Of a stretch of DNA of 64,000 nt, positions 1-10,069 are shown one piece after another. The translations under genes were made by a program, and so were the position numbers. The notes beneath the pieces are model-generated. The model saw only the letters and a list, made by a program, of their open reading frames with translations. It was not told where the DNA came from and made no database searches. This DNA comes from Buchnera aphidicola (Chaitoregma tattakana) (GTDB lineage: Bacteria > Pseudomonadota > Gammaproteobacteria > Enterobacterales > Enterobacteriaceae), in contig NZ_CP134991.1 of the NCBI RefSeq assembly GCF_039370165.1, positions 232,114 through 296,113 of the forward strand, given 5' to 3'. Each line of letters opens with the position of its first letter. The first letter of the stretch is position 1.

Positions 1-385
1 TAACGCCCCATTTGCAAACTTCTACATTATCGTTATAATTTTTACCTATAGGGGTATTTAAATCAGGAATATTCGGTAAAGTTAAATAATATTTATAAAT
101 TTTTTTTTCTAAAGTTTTTAAAAATATTTTTTTTTTTATTATACTTTTATTATAACAAATTACTTTTTTTCTTAATTCTTGATAATCTATATTTTTTGAT
201 CTTAGTTCTCCAATTAACTTTGAGGTTTTATTCCTATAATATTCAAAATTTTCTTTTTCTAATTTTACTCTTTTTATTTCTTGACTTATTTCTTTAACAT
301 AGTCTATATTCAAAATAAAATTTCTTAACTTTAGTTTATTATAAACCATGTCAATATCATTTTTTAATAAATTTATATCTAGCAT
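1..385 (-). CDS. serS: Seryl-tRNA synthetase, N-terminal part (cut by window edge)
   Basis: Charges tRNA-Ser with serine in the cytosol. Only about 128 N-terminal codons lie in the window; the gene runs off the left edge. The translation starts MLDINLLKNDID and continues as a Lys/Glu-rich helical segment, matching the antiparallel coiled-coil arm with which class II SerRS begins. The last visible residues (LPNIPDLNTPIGKN) resemble the linker that follows the arm in E. coli SerRS. The start is the ATG at 383-385. It diverges from trxB across 213 bp. In E. coli serS lies in the same neighbourhood as trxB and infA. Two tRNA-Ser genes in this window are its substrates. Confidence 0.88.
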   Translation of the reverse strand, partial: MLDINLLKNDIDMVYNKLKLRNFILNIDYVKEISQEIKRVKLEKENFEYYRNKTSKLIGELRSKNIDYQELRKKVICYNKSIIKKKIFLKTLEKKIYKYYLTLPNIPDLNTPIGKNYNDNVEVCKWGV

Positions 386-598
386 ATTATATTTTTTTAT
401 ATCAATGTTATATAATTATTTTATTCTTAAGTATATAATTTAATTTCTTTAAAAAATAAATTAAAATAATTATTAAAATTTAATTAATATAAAAAAATAA
501 ATTTTATATACTTATAAAATATAATTATAATATAATATTTTAAAAATATACGCAAAATTTATAACTTTATTTTAAAGATTTTTATATAAAAAAAATTT

Positions 599-1564
599 AT
601 GAAAAAAAAAATTATAAAAAGTGATTTAGCAATATTAGGATCAGGACCTGCTGGATATACTGCATCAATATATTCTTCTAGATCTAATTTATCTACAATA
701 TTAATTACAGGCAATCACATTGGAGGACAGTTAACTCAAACATATAAAGTAGAAAATTGGCCTACAGAATACAATGCTATACCTGGACAAACTCTAATGA
801 ATAATTTTTATAAACATTCTACGAAACTAGGGACAAAAATATATAAAGAAAATATAATAAAAACAATCTTAAAAAGAAATCCAATAAAATTATATAGTGA
901 AGAATTAATATTTGAAACTAAAGCATTAATAATAGCAACTGGATCTAAACCTAAAAAATTAGGTATAGAATCAGAAAAAAAATTTGAAGGAAGAGGAATA
1001 TCTACATGCGCCATTTGTGACGGTTTTTTTTACAAAAATAAAGAAGTAGCAATAGTAGGAGGGGGGAATTCTGCAATAGAAGAAGCACTACATTTATCAA
1101 AAATGGTTAAAAAGATATATCTAATACATAGAAGAAAAAAATGGAAAGCAGATAAAATATTAGTAAAAAGACTGTTAAAAAAATCTAAAACTCACAATAT
1201 AAAAATACATTTAGACTGCGAAGTTATAGAAATATTTGGTAACTGTAGTGAAGTAACTGGAATAGTTATAATTTCAAAAAAAGATAGAAAAAAAATTAAA
1301 ATTGCTGTTTCATGTTTGTTTATATCTATAGGTCACGTTCCTGAAACAAATTTATTTAAAAATGATTTAGAGATGGAAAATGGATATATTAAGATAAAAT
1401 CAGGCAGACATGGAAATTTTACTACTACTAACGTGCCCGGAATATTTGCTGCTGGAGATGTTACAGATCATGTATATAAACAAGCTATTACAGCATCTGC
1501 GTCAGGATGTATGGCAGCCATAGATGCATCAAAATATTTAGAAACTATTAAATTAAAAAAATAA
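599..1564 (+). CDS. trxB: Thioredoxin reductase
   Basis: NADPH-dependent FAD flavoprotein that reduces thioredoxin in the cytosol. The 321 aa length equals that of E. coli TrxB. An FAD-binding GSGPAG motif sits near residue 15. The redox-active CAICDG motif has its cysteines at residues 137 and 140. An NADPH-binding GGGNSAIEEA follows near residue 155, and GIFAAGDV closes the FAD domain near residue 280. infA follows 14 bp downstream on the same strand. Both genes lie close together in E. coli too, separated there by aat and cydDC, which are absent here. Confidence 0.96.
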   Translation: MKKKIIKSDLAILGSGPAGYTASIYSSRSNLSTILITGNHIGGQLTQTYKVENWPTEYNAIPGQTLMNNFYKHSTKLGTKIYKENIIKTILKRNPIKLYSEELIFETKALIIATGSKPKKLGIESEKKFEGRGISTCAICDGFFYKNKEVAIVGGGNSAIEEALHLSKMVKKIYLIHRRKKWKADKILVKRLLKKSKTHNIKIHLDCEVIEIFGNCSEVTGIVIISKKDRKKIKIAVSCLFISIGHVPETNLFKNDLEMENGYIKIKSGRHGNFTTTNVPGIFAAGDVTDHVYKQAITASASGCMAAIDASKYLETIKLKK

Positions 1565-1578
1565 AATAAAAGGCTATT

Positions 1579-1797
1579 ATGATAAAAGAAAAGCAAATAG
1601 AAACACAAGGAACTGTTATAGAAACTTTACCAAATACGATGTTTAGAGTAAAATTAGAAAATGGACATAAAATAATTGCTCATATATCTGGCAAAATGAG
1701 AAAAAATTATATAAGAATACTTACAGGTGATAAAGTTACTATAGAAATGACCCCTTATGATATAGATAAAGGAAGAATAATTTTTAGAAGTAGATAA
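1579..1797 (+). CDS. infA: Translation initiation factor IF-1
   Basis: Small OB-fold protein that binds the A site of the 30S subunit during initiation. At 72 aa it has the same length as E. coli IF-1, and it is conserved over its whole length ([22 protein letters not shown] near the N-terminus, [12 protein letters not shown], ending GRIIFRSR). An AGG-containing stretch lies just upstream of the ATG. Its partner IF-2 (infB) is also in this window. Confidence 0.97.
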   Translation: MIKEKQIETQGTVIETLPNTMFRVKLENGHKIIAHISGKMRKNYIRILTGDKVTIEMTPYDIDKGRIIFRSR

Positions 1798-1861
1798 AAT
1801 TGATCAATTATATTTATAAAATATGTATATATCAGTTTTTTTAAAAAATGTAGAGAAAATT

Positions 1862-3595
1862 ATGAGAACAGAATATTGTGGGAAAATTTCTAAAAAATAT
1901 ATAAATAAACAAGTATCTTTATGTGGATGGGTTACAAAAATAAAAAATTTTGGACATTTTTTGTTTTTTTATTTTGAAGACATAAAAGGAGAAATACAAA
2001 TAATATTAAAAGAAAATTATAAAAAAAATGTTCATAAAATAAAAAATGGATTTTGCTTAAATATAGTAGGAATTGTAAAAAACAGATCTACAAAAAATAT
2101 AAATAAAAACATCCCATTGGGAGATATAGAAATACACATAAAGAAAATAAAAATCTTAAGCAAGTCTAAAGAAATGCCTATAGATATATTACAAAGAAAC
2201 AAAAGTAAAAGAACATTAAAATATAGATACCTAGATTTGCGAACAAAAAAAATACAAAAAAACTTACTTATTAGAAGTAAAGTTATTTTAATAATACATA
2301 AATTTATGCAAAAAAAAGATTTTATACATATAGAAACGCCTATAATAACAAAATCTACCCCAGAAGGAGCTAGAGATTATATAATTCCTAGTAGAAATCA
2401 TATAGGAAAATTTTATGCTTTACCTCAATCACCTCAAATATTTAAACAACTAATAATGATATCTAGATTTGATAAATATTATCAAATCGCTAAATGCTTT
2501 AGAGACGAAGACTTAAGAACTAACAGACAACCAGAATTCACACAAATAGACATAGAACTATCATTTTCAAATGAAAAAAAAATAAAAAAAATTATAGAAA
2601 GCTTGATATATACAATTTGGAAAAAAGTTTGTAAAATAAAGCTAAAAAACTTCCCTGAAATTACATATAAAGAATCTATAAAAAAATATGGTACTGATAG
2701 TCCAGATATTAGAAATCCATTAGAAATTACAGATTTTACAAAATTTTTTACACACAGTAAAATTAAAGAAAAAATACTAAATAGAAAAATTTTAGGAATA
2801 CATATATCTTATAAAATAAAATTAAACTTAAACTGTATAAAAAAATATATAGAATTAATAAAAAGTTATAATATAAAAAATGTATTGTATATTGTAGTAT
2901 CTAAAAAAAAAATTAATAAAATTAAAATCAGCAAAAATATAACATTAGATAAAACAATTTTTAAAAATATTATTATACACATGAAACTTTTAGAAAATGA
3001 TATAATAATATTATCAAATAGTAAAAATGATAAAATTTATAAAATATTTGGTATAATTCTTAAAAAAATTGCTACAGATTATAATTTAATAAACAAAAAT
3101 TCTTATAAGCCTATATGGATTAAAGAATTTCCTATGTTTAAAAAAGATAAAAAAGGAAACCTTACTTCTGTACATCATCCATTTACATCACCAAAAGAAA
3201 ACTCTATAAAAAAAATACAAAAAAATCCTGAAGCAATTTTTTCAAGATCTTATGATCTTGTAATTAATGGAAAGGAAATAGGAGGAGGGTCTGTTAGAAT
3301 ACATAATGTTAAAACACAAAAACTAATATTTAAAATACTAAATTTTTCTAAAAAAAATCAAAAAAGAAAGTTCGGTTTTTTTTTAGATGCATTACAATAT
3401 GGGCCTCCTCCACACTCTGGAATAGCTTTGGGACTAGATAGAATAATAATGATGTTAACAAAAAGTTCTGATATAAAGGATGTAATTGCATTTCCAAAAA
3501 CTGCATCAGCTGCATGCAAAACAACTAATGCACCAGATAAAATAAGTAACAAATTTTTAAAAGATCTACATATAAAAATAGAAAAATATAAATAA
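1862..3595 (+). CDS. aspS: Aspartyl-tRNA synthetase
   Basis: Class IIb synthetase charging tRNA-Asp. An N-terminal OB-fold anticodon-binding domain (residues ~1-110) begins MRTEYCGKI, as in E. coli. The catalytic core contains motif 2, FRDEDLRTNRQPEFTQID, and motif 3, GIALGLDRI, near the C-terminus. The bacterial GAD insertion (residues ~290-410) is present but strongly diverged and rich in Lys/Ile/Asn. The frame is open from 1823, but the start at 1862 matches the family and gives 577 aa (E. coli 590). It follows infA, and converges on pykA. Confidence 0.95.
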   Translation: MRTEYCGKISKKYINKQVSLCGWVTKIKNFGHFLFFYFEDIKGEIQIILKENYKKNVHKIKNGFCLNIVGIVKNRSTKNINKNIPLGDIEIHIKKIKILSKSKEMPIDILQRNKSKRTLKYRYLDLRTKKIQKNLLIRSKVILIIHKFMQKKDFIHIETPIITKSTPEGARDYIIPSRNHIGKFYALPQSPQIFKQLIMISRFDKYYQIAKCFRDEDLRTNRQPEFTQIDIELSFSNEKKIKKIIESLIYTIWKKVCKIKLKNFPEITYKESIKKYGTDSPDIRNPLEITDFTKFFTHSKIKEKILNRKILGIHISYKIKLNLNCIKKYIELIKSYNIKNVLYIVVSKKKINKIKISKNITLDKTIFKNIIIHMKLLENDIIILSNSKNDKIYKIFGIILKKIATDYNLINKNSYKPIWIKEFPMFKKDKKGNLTSVHHPFTSPKENSIKKIQKNPEAIFSRSYDLVINGKEIGGGSVRIHNVKTQKLIFKILNFSKKNQKRKFGFFLDALQYGPPPHSGIALGLDRIIMMLTKSSDIKDVIAFPKTASAACKTTNAPDKISNKFLKDLHIKIEKYK

Positions 3596-3632
3596 AAATA
3601 AAATTTCATATTTAAATAAAATAATATATAAA

Positions 3633-5069
3633 TTAAACTTTTAAAATTTTAATTGAAAATCTTTGGTCTTCTTTCAATCCGAATCCTGATTTAAAAATTA
3701 CAATTAAATCTCGTTTCTTAACAAACTTTTTTTTTAACAATATTTTTATAACTTTTTTTTCTAAGTGTACTTTATAATATTTTTTTTTTAAATAAATTGG
3801 AACGATACTTTTATAAAGAGAAATATAATTTAAAACTTTTTTATTATTAGAAAAAGAAAAAATAGGTGTTTTAGAAAAAGTTCTTGAACTAATTAAAAAT
3901 GCATTTTCAGATTCAGATATTGTTGCTACTGCAGAAACATACTTAATATTATTTGCAATATATATTGCAGAAGAAGATATAGTCTCATTAATATCTTTTT
4001 CTTTTTTTAAAATTGCTTTAAAAAATTTTTGTTTAAATATTTTTTCTGTACCTATACATATTTTGTTCATTTGAAACACAGTTTCTAATGGATATTTACC
4101 TGATGCAGTCTCAGCTGAAAGCATCACTGCATCAGTACCATCTAAAATTGCATTAGAAATATCCATTACTTCTGCTCTAGTAGGATTTGGCTCAACAATC
4201 ATAGACTCCATCATTTGTGTTGCAGTAATAATAACTTTATTTAACTTCATAGAATTTTTAATAATTTTTTTTTGGGCTATAGCTAATTCAGAGTTGCATA
4301 TTTCTACACCTAAATCTCCTCTAGCGACCATAACAGCATCTGAAGAAGCAATTATTTTATTCATTACTACAGAATTGTTAACTACTTCAGCTCTTTCTAT
4401 CTTAGCAATTATTTTTATTTTTGCACGATAAGCATTAACTAAATTTCTTACTATATTTATATCTTTATAAGATTTTGGAAAAGATACAGCTAAATAATCT
4501 AACTGCATTTTAGAAGAAAATATTATGTCTTGTTTATCTTTACTAGTTAACGACTGAGCAGAAAGCCCACCACCTAATTTATTTATACCTTTATTGTTAA
4601 GTAATAAACCTCCTGTTATTACTTTGGTAAATATTTTATATGGTCTAATAAACTTAACTTCTAAAGAAATTTTTCCATCATCTAACAATAAAGTATCTCC
4701 TATAGATACATCTTTATACAAATTTTTATAGTTAAATCCTACTTTGTGTTCATTTCCATGTTTGTTTTTTAAACTATAATCTAATGTAAAAATACTATTT
4801 TTTTTTAAAAAAACTTTGTGTTTAAAAAATTTTGATATTCTTATTTTAGGCCCTTGTAAATCACCTAAAATACCTATATTACAATTTGTTTTTCTTCTTA
4901 AGTAAAACAACATCTTTATTAATTTTAAATGTTCTGTGTTATTACCATGAGAAAAATTTAATCTAAAAACATTTACACCATTAATAATCATTTTTTCTAA
5001 AATTTGTATATTACTTGTAGCAGGACCCATAGTTGCTATTATTTTAGTTCTTTTCAACATATTAAACAT
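3633..5069 (-). CDS. pykA: Pyruvate kinase (PykA type)
   Basis: Last step of glycolysis: phosphoenolpyruvate plus ADP to pyruvate plus ATP. 478 aa, close to the E. coli length. It shows the N-terminal RTKIIATMGPAT, NFSHG, GDLQGPKIR, catalytic/metal-site VARGDLGVEI, TATQMMESM and the TDAVMLSAETA segment. The KINKLGGGLSA-type region resembles E. coli PykA more than PykF. The start at 5067-5069 is preceded by AAAGGA at a spacing of 5, so it is preferred over the ATG nine bases inside. It diverges from zwf, the same pairing as in E. coli. Confidence 0.95.
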   Translation of the reverse strand: MFNMLKRTKIIATMGPATSNIQILEKMIINGVNVFRLNFSHGNNTEHLKLIKMLFYLRRKTNCNIGILGDLQGPKIRISKFFKHKVFLKKNSIFTLDYSLKNKHGNEHKVGFNYKNLYKDVSIGDTLLLDDGKISLEVKFIRPYKIFTKVITGGLLLNNKGINKLGGGLSAQSLTSKDKQDIIFSSKMQLDYLAVSFPKSYKDINIVRNLVNAYRAKIKIIAKIERAEVVNNSVVMNKIIASSDAVMVARGDLGVEICNSELAIAQKKIIKNSMKLNKVIITATQMMESMIVEPNPTRAEVMDISNAILDGTDAVMLSAETASGKYPLETVFQMNKICIGTEKIFKQKFFKAILKKEKDINETISSSAIYIANNIKYVSAVATISESENAFLISSRTFSKTPIFSFSNNKKVLNYISLYKSIVPIYLKKKYYKVHLEKKVIKILLKKKFVKKRDLIVIFKSGFGLKEDQRFSIKILKV

Positions 5070-5370
5070 ATAATTCCTTTATATAAAATTAAAGTATATT
5101 ATGTACTAATGTTATATTATATAAACAAAAAATTTAAAAATATTAAATAGGAAAGTTTAGATCTAATTTTTTCCATACTATTTAAAATATATTAAAATTA
5201 TATTTTTTATAAAAACGATAAAACGTAAAAATATTACTATATTAAAATAAATAAAATTTTAAATTTATATTTAAAATAATATAATAGAAATAATTATAAT
5301 TATATATTAATTATAATATTATTAAAGTATTTAAAAATTTGTTAATATAAAAAATAGGAAAAAATTACTT
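5070..5370. promoter_or_regulatory. pykA-zwf divergent intergenic region (301 bp)
   Basis: Contains no open frame of note. It must carry the promoters for both divergent genes, but the sequence is so A/T-rich that TATAAT-like hexamers occur everywhere and none can be singled out. An AGGAAAA element near 5357 serves as the zwf ribosome binding site. In E. coli this region is bound by HexR and SoxS; no operator is recognisable here. Confidence 0.5.
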
Positions 5371-6819
5371 ATGAATTATGAAAATTGCGATTTTGTAATT
5401 TTTGGAGCTAAAGGTGATTTATCACAAAGAAAGCTTATTCCCGCATTATATAAGTTGGATAAAAAAAAAATTTTACACAAGGAAACCAAAATTATTGGTG
5501 TTGGCAGAGCAGAATGGAGCCAAGAAAAATTTTCTAAAATTATAAAACAGTCTTTAAAAAAATTTTTAAAAGAAAACATAAAAAAAACTATTTGGAAAAT
5601 ATTTAAAAAAAGACTTTCTTTTTGTAATCTCGATGTAAATGATACTAAAAACTTTTTAAAGTTAAAAAAAAAATTAAATAATAATAAAATTATAATTAAC
5701 TATTTTGCAATACCATCAGACTCATATACTAAAATTTGTAGAGGTTTATTTAAATTTAGTCTAAATTTAAAAAATTCTAGAATAGTTTTAGAAAAACCAA
5801 TAGGAAATTCTTTAAAAACATCAAGAAAAATAAATAAAAAAATTGGAAAATATTTCAAAGAATCACAAATATTTAGAATAGATCATTACTTAGGAAAAGA
5901 TACAATAATAAACTTATTATATTTCAGATTCGCAAATTCAATATTTTATAAATATTGGAACAATAAAGGTATAGATCATGTTCAGATTACTATAGCAGAA
6001 AATATAGGAATAGAAGGAAGATCAAAATACTTTGATAACACTGGACAGATGAAAGATATGGTTCAAAACCATATGTTACAAATACTTAGTATAATAACTA
6101 TGAATGAGCCTAAAAAAATTGATTCTAATAGTATTAGGCAAGAAAAAATAAAAATATTAAAAAGTCTAAAATATATTAAAGAAAACGAAATAAATAAAAA
6201 AACCTCAATTGGTCAATATTCTAATGGTAAAATAAATAATATAAAAGTAAAGTCTTATAAAAAAGAAATTGTAGATAAACCAAATAGTAATACAGAAACT
6301 TTTGTAGCAATAAGAGCTGATATAAATAACAAAACTTGGAATGGAGTACCTTTCTACTTAAGAACTGGTAAGAGGCTCCCTAAAAAATGTTCTAAAATAG
6401 TAATAGTATTCAAAAACACAACAGCAAAAATTTTTAAAAATTTATCTAAATCTATGAATAATAAACTTATAATATATTTAGAGCCAAATGAAGGAATATG
6501 TTTGAAATTTATTAACAAAGTTCCTGATTTAAACAAAAAATGTATTTTAAAAAAATTAAAAATGAATTTTACATATTCAGAAAACTTTGAAAAAAAAACT
6601 ATTCCTGATCCATATGAAAAGCTACTTTTAGAATGCATTATAGGTGACCAATCTTTATTTGTACACATAGATGAAGTGGAGCAATCATGGAAATGGATAG
6701 ATAATATAACTAAAATTTGGAAAAAAAATTCTAAAATATCAGAATTATACGAATCAGGAACATGGGGTCCTAGTAAGTCAAAAAAAATTATTGAAAGAGA
6801 TGGAAGAAAATGGATTTAA
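5371..6819 (+). CDS. zwf: Glucose-6-phosphate 1-dehydrogenase
   Basis: Oxidises glucose-6-phosphate to 6-phosphogluconolactone with NADP+, opening the pentose phosphate pathway. 482 aa (E. coli 491). The nucleotide-binding loop FGAKGDLSQRKL is near residue 12. The active-site RIDHYLGKDT, with the catalytic His nearby, is near residue 170. LEKPIGNS and the C-terminal WKWIDNI...YESGTWGPS are typical of the family. No further sugar-phosphate gene lies downstream; a 1.2 kb gene-free stretch follows. Confidence 0.96.
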   Translation: MNYENCDFVIFGAKGDLSQRKLIPALYKLDKKKILHKETKIIGVGRAEWSQEKFSKIIKQSLKKFLKENIKKTIWKIFKKRLSFCNLDVNDTKNFLKLKKKLNNNKIIINYFAIPSDSYTKICRGLFKFSLNLKNSRIVLEKPIGNSLKTSRKINKKIGKYFKESQIFRIDHYLGKDTIINLLYFRFANSIFYKYWNNKGIDHVQITIAENIGIEGRSKYFDNTGQMKDMVQNHMLQILSIITMNEPKKIDSNSIRQEKIKILKSLKYIKENEINKKTSIGQYSNGKINNIKVKSYKKEIVDKPNSNTETFVAIRADINNKTWNGVPFYLRTGKRLPKKCSKIVIVFKNTTAKIFKNLSKSMNNKLIIYLEPNEGICLKFINKVPDLNKKCILKKLKMNFTYSENFEKKTIPDPYEKLLLECIIGDQSLFVHIDEVEQSWKWIDNITKIWKKNSKISELYESGTWGPSKSKKIIERDGRKWI

Positions 6820-7849
6820 AAATATTAAAAATAATACAAAAAGTAATATTTTTTTTAATAATTAGTTATATTTATAAAACAATATTATTTTTACTTTAAA
6901 AAGACCATATGTAAAAATTAATATTTTATGTTATTCTAAATATTATATAAGTAAGCAATATAAATTTTTTTATTATTAGTATAATATTATACAAATAACT
7001 TTAAGTATAATATATTGTTAAATATTTAAAAAATTGTGTTATGAAAATGTTTTAGTTATAAAATGTAAAAAATTATTTAAACTTTTTTTATACAAATAAT
7101 AGTTATAAACTATATTTAAGATCTTAAATAAATAGTAATAAAAATTATATTAATATACTAGTACAGAAGCTTTTATTTCTATAATAATATTTTTTTTAAC
7201 ACAAATATTCTACTAATATTAAAAAAATATATTATATAATTTTATATAATTAATAAAATGAATATTAAATTAATAATATTAAATTTTTTAAAACATAATA
7301 CAATTAAAAAAATATAACATTTTTATGTAATTTTATATATAAACATTATTTTTTCTAATTATAAAAAAATATAAATAAAATATACAATTATAACATAATT
7401 TATGTTTTTTACATTTTTTATAAAAAATATAAAATTAAAATTTTATTTAATTTAAAATATACTTTTTAAATACAGTATAATTATTTTTTTTAAAAATATA
7501 CATAAAATTATGTGTTAAAAAAAATATTTATGTAAAATAAAACTAAAAAATTAATATAATATAATATTAAAATAATATTTAAAACATAAAGCACTAAAAA
7601 AATAGTATTTTTATATTCAATTTTTATGTATAAATTTATATATAAAAAATATAAATAGTTTTAAAAATATTAATAATATATGTTTAAATATCGCTTTTTA
7701 TGATATTATATAAAATAATTGTTATTATTTAAAAAAAATATAAAATTAAAAATATTATTTATATATTTTATGTATAAATATTTTATTTATATTTAAAATA
7801 TGTTATTATTTATAAAAAATTATATTTTATTTAAAATAAATATTTATTT
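6820..7849. other. Gene-free, extremely AT-rich stretch (about 1 kb)
   Basis: No open reading frame longer than a few dozen codons, no tRNA and no repeat array can be seen. The sequence is almost pure A/T with short runs. As I recall, related Buchnera genomes carry htpX (a membrane zinc protease) between zwf and cspC, so this is probably the eroded remains of that gene. I could not recognise any residual HEXXH-type coding segment. The downstream 210 bp differ in composition and are listed separately. Confidence 0.55.
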
Positions 7850-8060
7850 TTATATCGTGGTCGATACCACGTTAGGTAAGACAAGTTACAGTTCTGTTTA
7901 TGTATGGCATTTTTAAATTAAAATTTTTAGAATAAAGTAGTTGCAATTACTTATCTTTTTTTGAATCTTAAATTCATGCCTCATGCAGTAATGTTTCTAG
8001 TTTATCTCAACGTTATATGTTCAGACCTATATAAATATATAAAAAGGAAAAGTTACAAAA
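7850..8060 (+). promoter_or_regulatory. Structured, GC-richer leader of cspC
   Basis: About 200 bp immediately before cspC with clearly more G and C than the 1 kb upstream. It opens with a hairpin: CGTGGT (7856-7861), loop CGAT, ACCACG (7866-7871). A near-palindrome GTAGTTG/CAATTAC follows near 7940. An AAAAAGGAAAAG ribosome binding site lies about 12 bases before the ATG. Long structured leaders that control translation with temperature are known for cold-shock genes such as E. coli cspA. A similar role here is inference; a small non-coding RNA is the alternative. Confidence 0.55.
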
Positions 8061-8270
8061 ATGGCAAAGATTAAAGGTCAAGTTAAGTGGTTCAACGAAT
8101 CTAAAGGTTTTGGTTTCATTACACCGGAAGATGGAAGTAAAGATGTATTTGTGCATTTTTCTTCTATACAAAGTGAAGGATTTAAGACTTTATCAGAAGG
8201 ACAAAATGTAGAGTTTGAAATTCAAGATGGTCAAAAAGGTCCAGCTGCTGTTAATGTGTCTTCGATATAA
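8061..8270 (+). CDS. cspC: Cold-shock-like RNA chaperone CspC
   Basis: Single cold-shock domain of 69 aa that binds single-stranded RNA and melts structure. RNP1 (KGFGFI) and RNP2 (VFVHF) are intact. The sequence is closer to E. coli CspC ([30 protein letters not shown]) than to CspE, and is nearly identical to it, far more conserved than its neighbours. It is monocistronic, with a GC-richer leader upstream and a strong terminator downstream. Confidence 0.95.
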   Translation: MAKIKGQVKWFNESKGFGFITPEDGSKDVFVHFSSIQSEGFKTLSEGQNVEFEIQDGQKGPAAVNVSSI

Positions 8271-8337
8271 AGTAGAGATAAAACAAAATATATATATATT
8301 TTATATTTATGTTTTTTTAATTTCTTTAATTTCATAT

Positions 8338-8379
8338 GTGCCTTTACAAAAAGTTGTAAAGGCGCTTTATTTATTTTTA
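8338..8379 (+). terminator. Rho-independent terminator of cspC
   Basis: A 10 bp stem (GTGCCTTTAC at 8338-8347 with GTAAAGGCGC at 8356-8365, one G-U pair) closes an 8-base loop and is followed by a T-rich tract. It separates cspC from yoaE. Confidence 0.88.
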
Positions 8380-8481
8380 TATTTTTTTTGAAAATATAGC
8401 AAATTTTTTTAAAAATCATAATACTAAAAATTATAAAACTTTCAACTAAATATGTTTTTTTTTATTTTATGAGGTTATTTA

Positions 8482-10035
8482 ATGGAGATAATTTTAGATC
8501 CGTCTAATTGGGCCGGTCTATTAACTTTAATTGTTTTAGAAATTACATTAGGTATAGATAATTTATTATTTATTACAATTATATCAAACAAATTACCTCC
8601 ACAACAACGAGATAAAGCTAGAATAATAGGACTAAGTATAGCATTATGTATAAGATTAATGTTATTATGTTTAATATCCTGGATTACTACTTTAAGTCAT
8701 ACTATTATACAAATAAGAGGATATTGTTTTTCAAGTAAAGATATAATACTATTTTTAGGAGGAATTTTTTTACTTTTTAAAGCAATAACGGAGCTACATG
8801 AAAGATTGGATCACAAAAAAAATATTAAAATAGAAAATAAAACATACACTAGTTTTTGGTTTGTAATATTTCAAATAATTTTATTAGACGTAATATTTTC
8901 TTTAGATTCAGTTATTACATCTTTAGGAGTAGTAAATAAAATATCTATGATGATATTATCTATGATAATTGCAATGATAATAATGTTATATGCTGCTAAA
9001 GTGATAACAAAATTTATAAACAAACATCCAACAATAGTTCTGTTATGTATAAGCTTTCTGTTGATGATTGGATTAAGTCTAATAGCCGAATCTACTGGTT
9101 TCATTATACCTAAAGGTTACTTATATACTGCTGTATCTTTTTCTATGTTAATAGAATTATTTAATCAAATAGCTAGAAGAAATTTTTTAAAATATCAATC
9201 TAACTTACCAATGAGAAAAAGATTAGCTACAATAATAATTAAACTAATGACAAAAAAACAAAAAAATAAGTTTAATTTTACAGATAGTAAAAAACAAAAT
9301 AATTATATCATTCAGAACAAAAAAGAAAACGAAGTATTTGAAGATGAAGAAAGATATATGATGCAAGGAGTATTAACTTTAGCAGGAAGATCAATAAGAA
9401 GCATAATGACTCCAAGAGGAGAAATTTCTTGGGTTAATTCGGAACAAAAAAATAGTAAAATTAGATCTAAATTATTAAAAAGCCCTCATAGTCTTTTTCC
9501 TGTATGTAAAGGAGAATTGGACAAAATTATTGGAGTTGTAAGAGCTAAAGAAATGTTAATAGCTTTAGAAAAAAAAAAAGACATATTAGAATTTTCTTCT
9601 AAAACTTCTCCTATAATAATACCAGACACTCTAGATCCAATAAATTTATTAAAAATATTAAGAAAATCTAAAGGAAATTTTGTAATAGTAACAAATGAAT
9701 TCGGTGCAGTACAAGGATTAATTACTCCTTTAGATGTATTAGAAGCTATTGCTGGTGAGTTTCCAGATGCAGATGAAACACCAGATGTAATAGAAGAGAA
9801 AAATAGTTGGTTAGCTAAAGGCAATACTGATTTACATTCTTTAGAACAGCTTTTAAATGTGAACAAATTAGTAGATAAAGAAGCAAAATGTGCATCTTTA
9901 GCTGGACTATTAATATCAAATACAGGAAATATACCTAACCCAGGAAAAACCATTAAAATAAATGAGTTAAAATTTACTATTCTTAAATCAAACAGATATC
10001 AAATAAAATTAGTACGAATAAAAAAAATAAAATAA
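8482..10035 (+). CDS. yoaE: TerC-family membrane protein with CBS domains (YoaE)
   Basis: Inner membrane protein of 517 aa (E. coli YoaE 518). Residues ~1-235 form a TerC-like domain with about seven hydrophobic helices and the acidic signature EITLGIDNLLF, repeated as DVIFSLDSVITS. A cytosolic CBS pair follows at ~290-420 (IMTPRGEISWV; EFGAVQGLITPLDVLEAIAGEFPD). A C-terminal CorC/HlyC-type domain ends the protein. TerC proteins are linked to metal ion, especially manganese, export; the substrate of YoaE itself is unproven. The ATG has a GAGG ribosome binding site at a spacing of 7. Confidence 0.9.
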   Translation: MEIILDPSNWAGLLTLIVLEITLGIDNLLFITIISNKLPPQQRDKARIIGLSIALCIRLMLLCLISWITTLSHTIIQIRGYCFSSKDIILFLGGIFLLFKAITELHERLDHKKNIKIENKTYTSFWFVIFQIILLDVIFSLDSVITSLGVVNKISMMILSMIIAMIIMLYAAKVITKFINKHPTIVLLCISFLLMIGLSLIAESTGFIIPKGYLYTAVSFSMLIELFNQIARRNFLKYQSNLPMRKRLATIIIKLMTKKQKNKFNFTDSKKQNNYIIQNKKENEVFEDEERYMMQGVLTLAGRSIRSIMTPRGEISWVNSEQKNSKIRSKLLKSPHSLFPVCKGELDKIIGVVRAKEMLIALEKKKDILEFSSKTSPIIIPDTLDPINLLKILRKSKGNFVIVTNEFGAVQGLITPLDVLEAIAGEFPDADETPDVIEEKNSWLAKGNTDLHSLEQLLNVNKLVDKEAKCASLAGLLISNTGNIPNPGKTIKINELKFTILKSNRYQIKLVRIKKIK

Positions 10036-10069
10036 AAACAATATTTTTGAATAAAAATGTAAAAAAAAT

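Noticed and set aside
1823..1861. 13-codon N-terminal extension of AspS
   Set aside because: MRTEYCGKI matches the known AspS start; the upstream codons are not conserved.
6820..7849. Possible replication origin or DnaA-box cluster in the long A/T gap
   Set aside because: No recognisable DnaA box cluster was found, and gid/dnaA-type neighbours are absent; A/T-richness alone is uninformative in this genome.
9486..9953. 155-codon open frame on the - strand inside yoaE
   Set aside because: Opposite strand of the conserved CBS/CorC coding region; no independent support.
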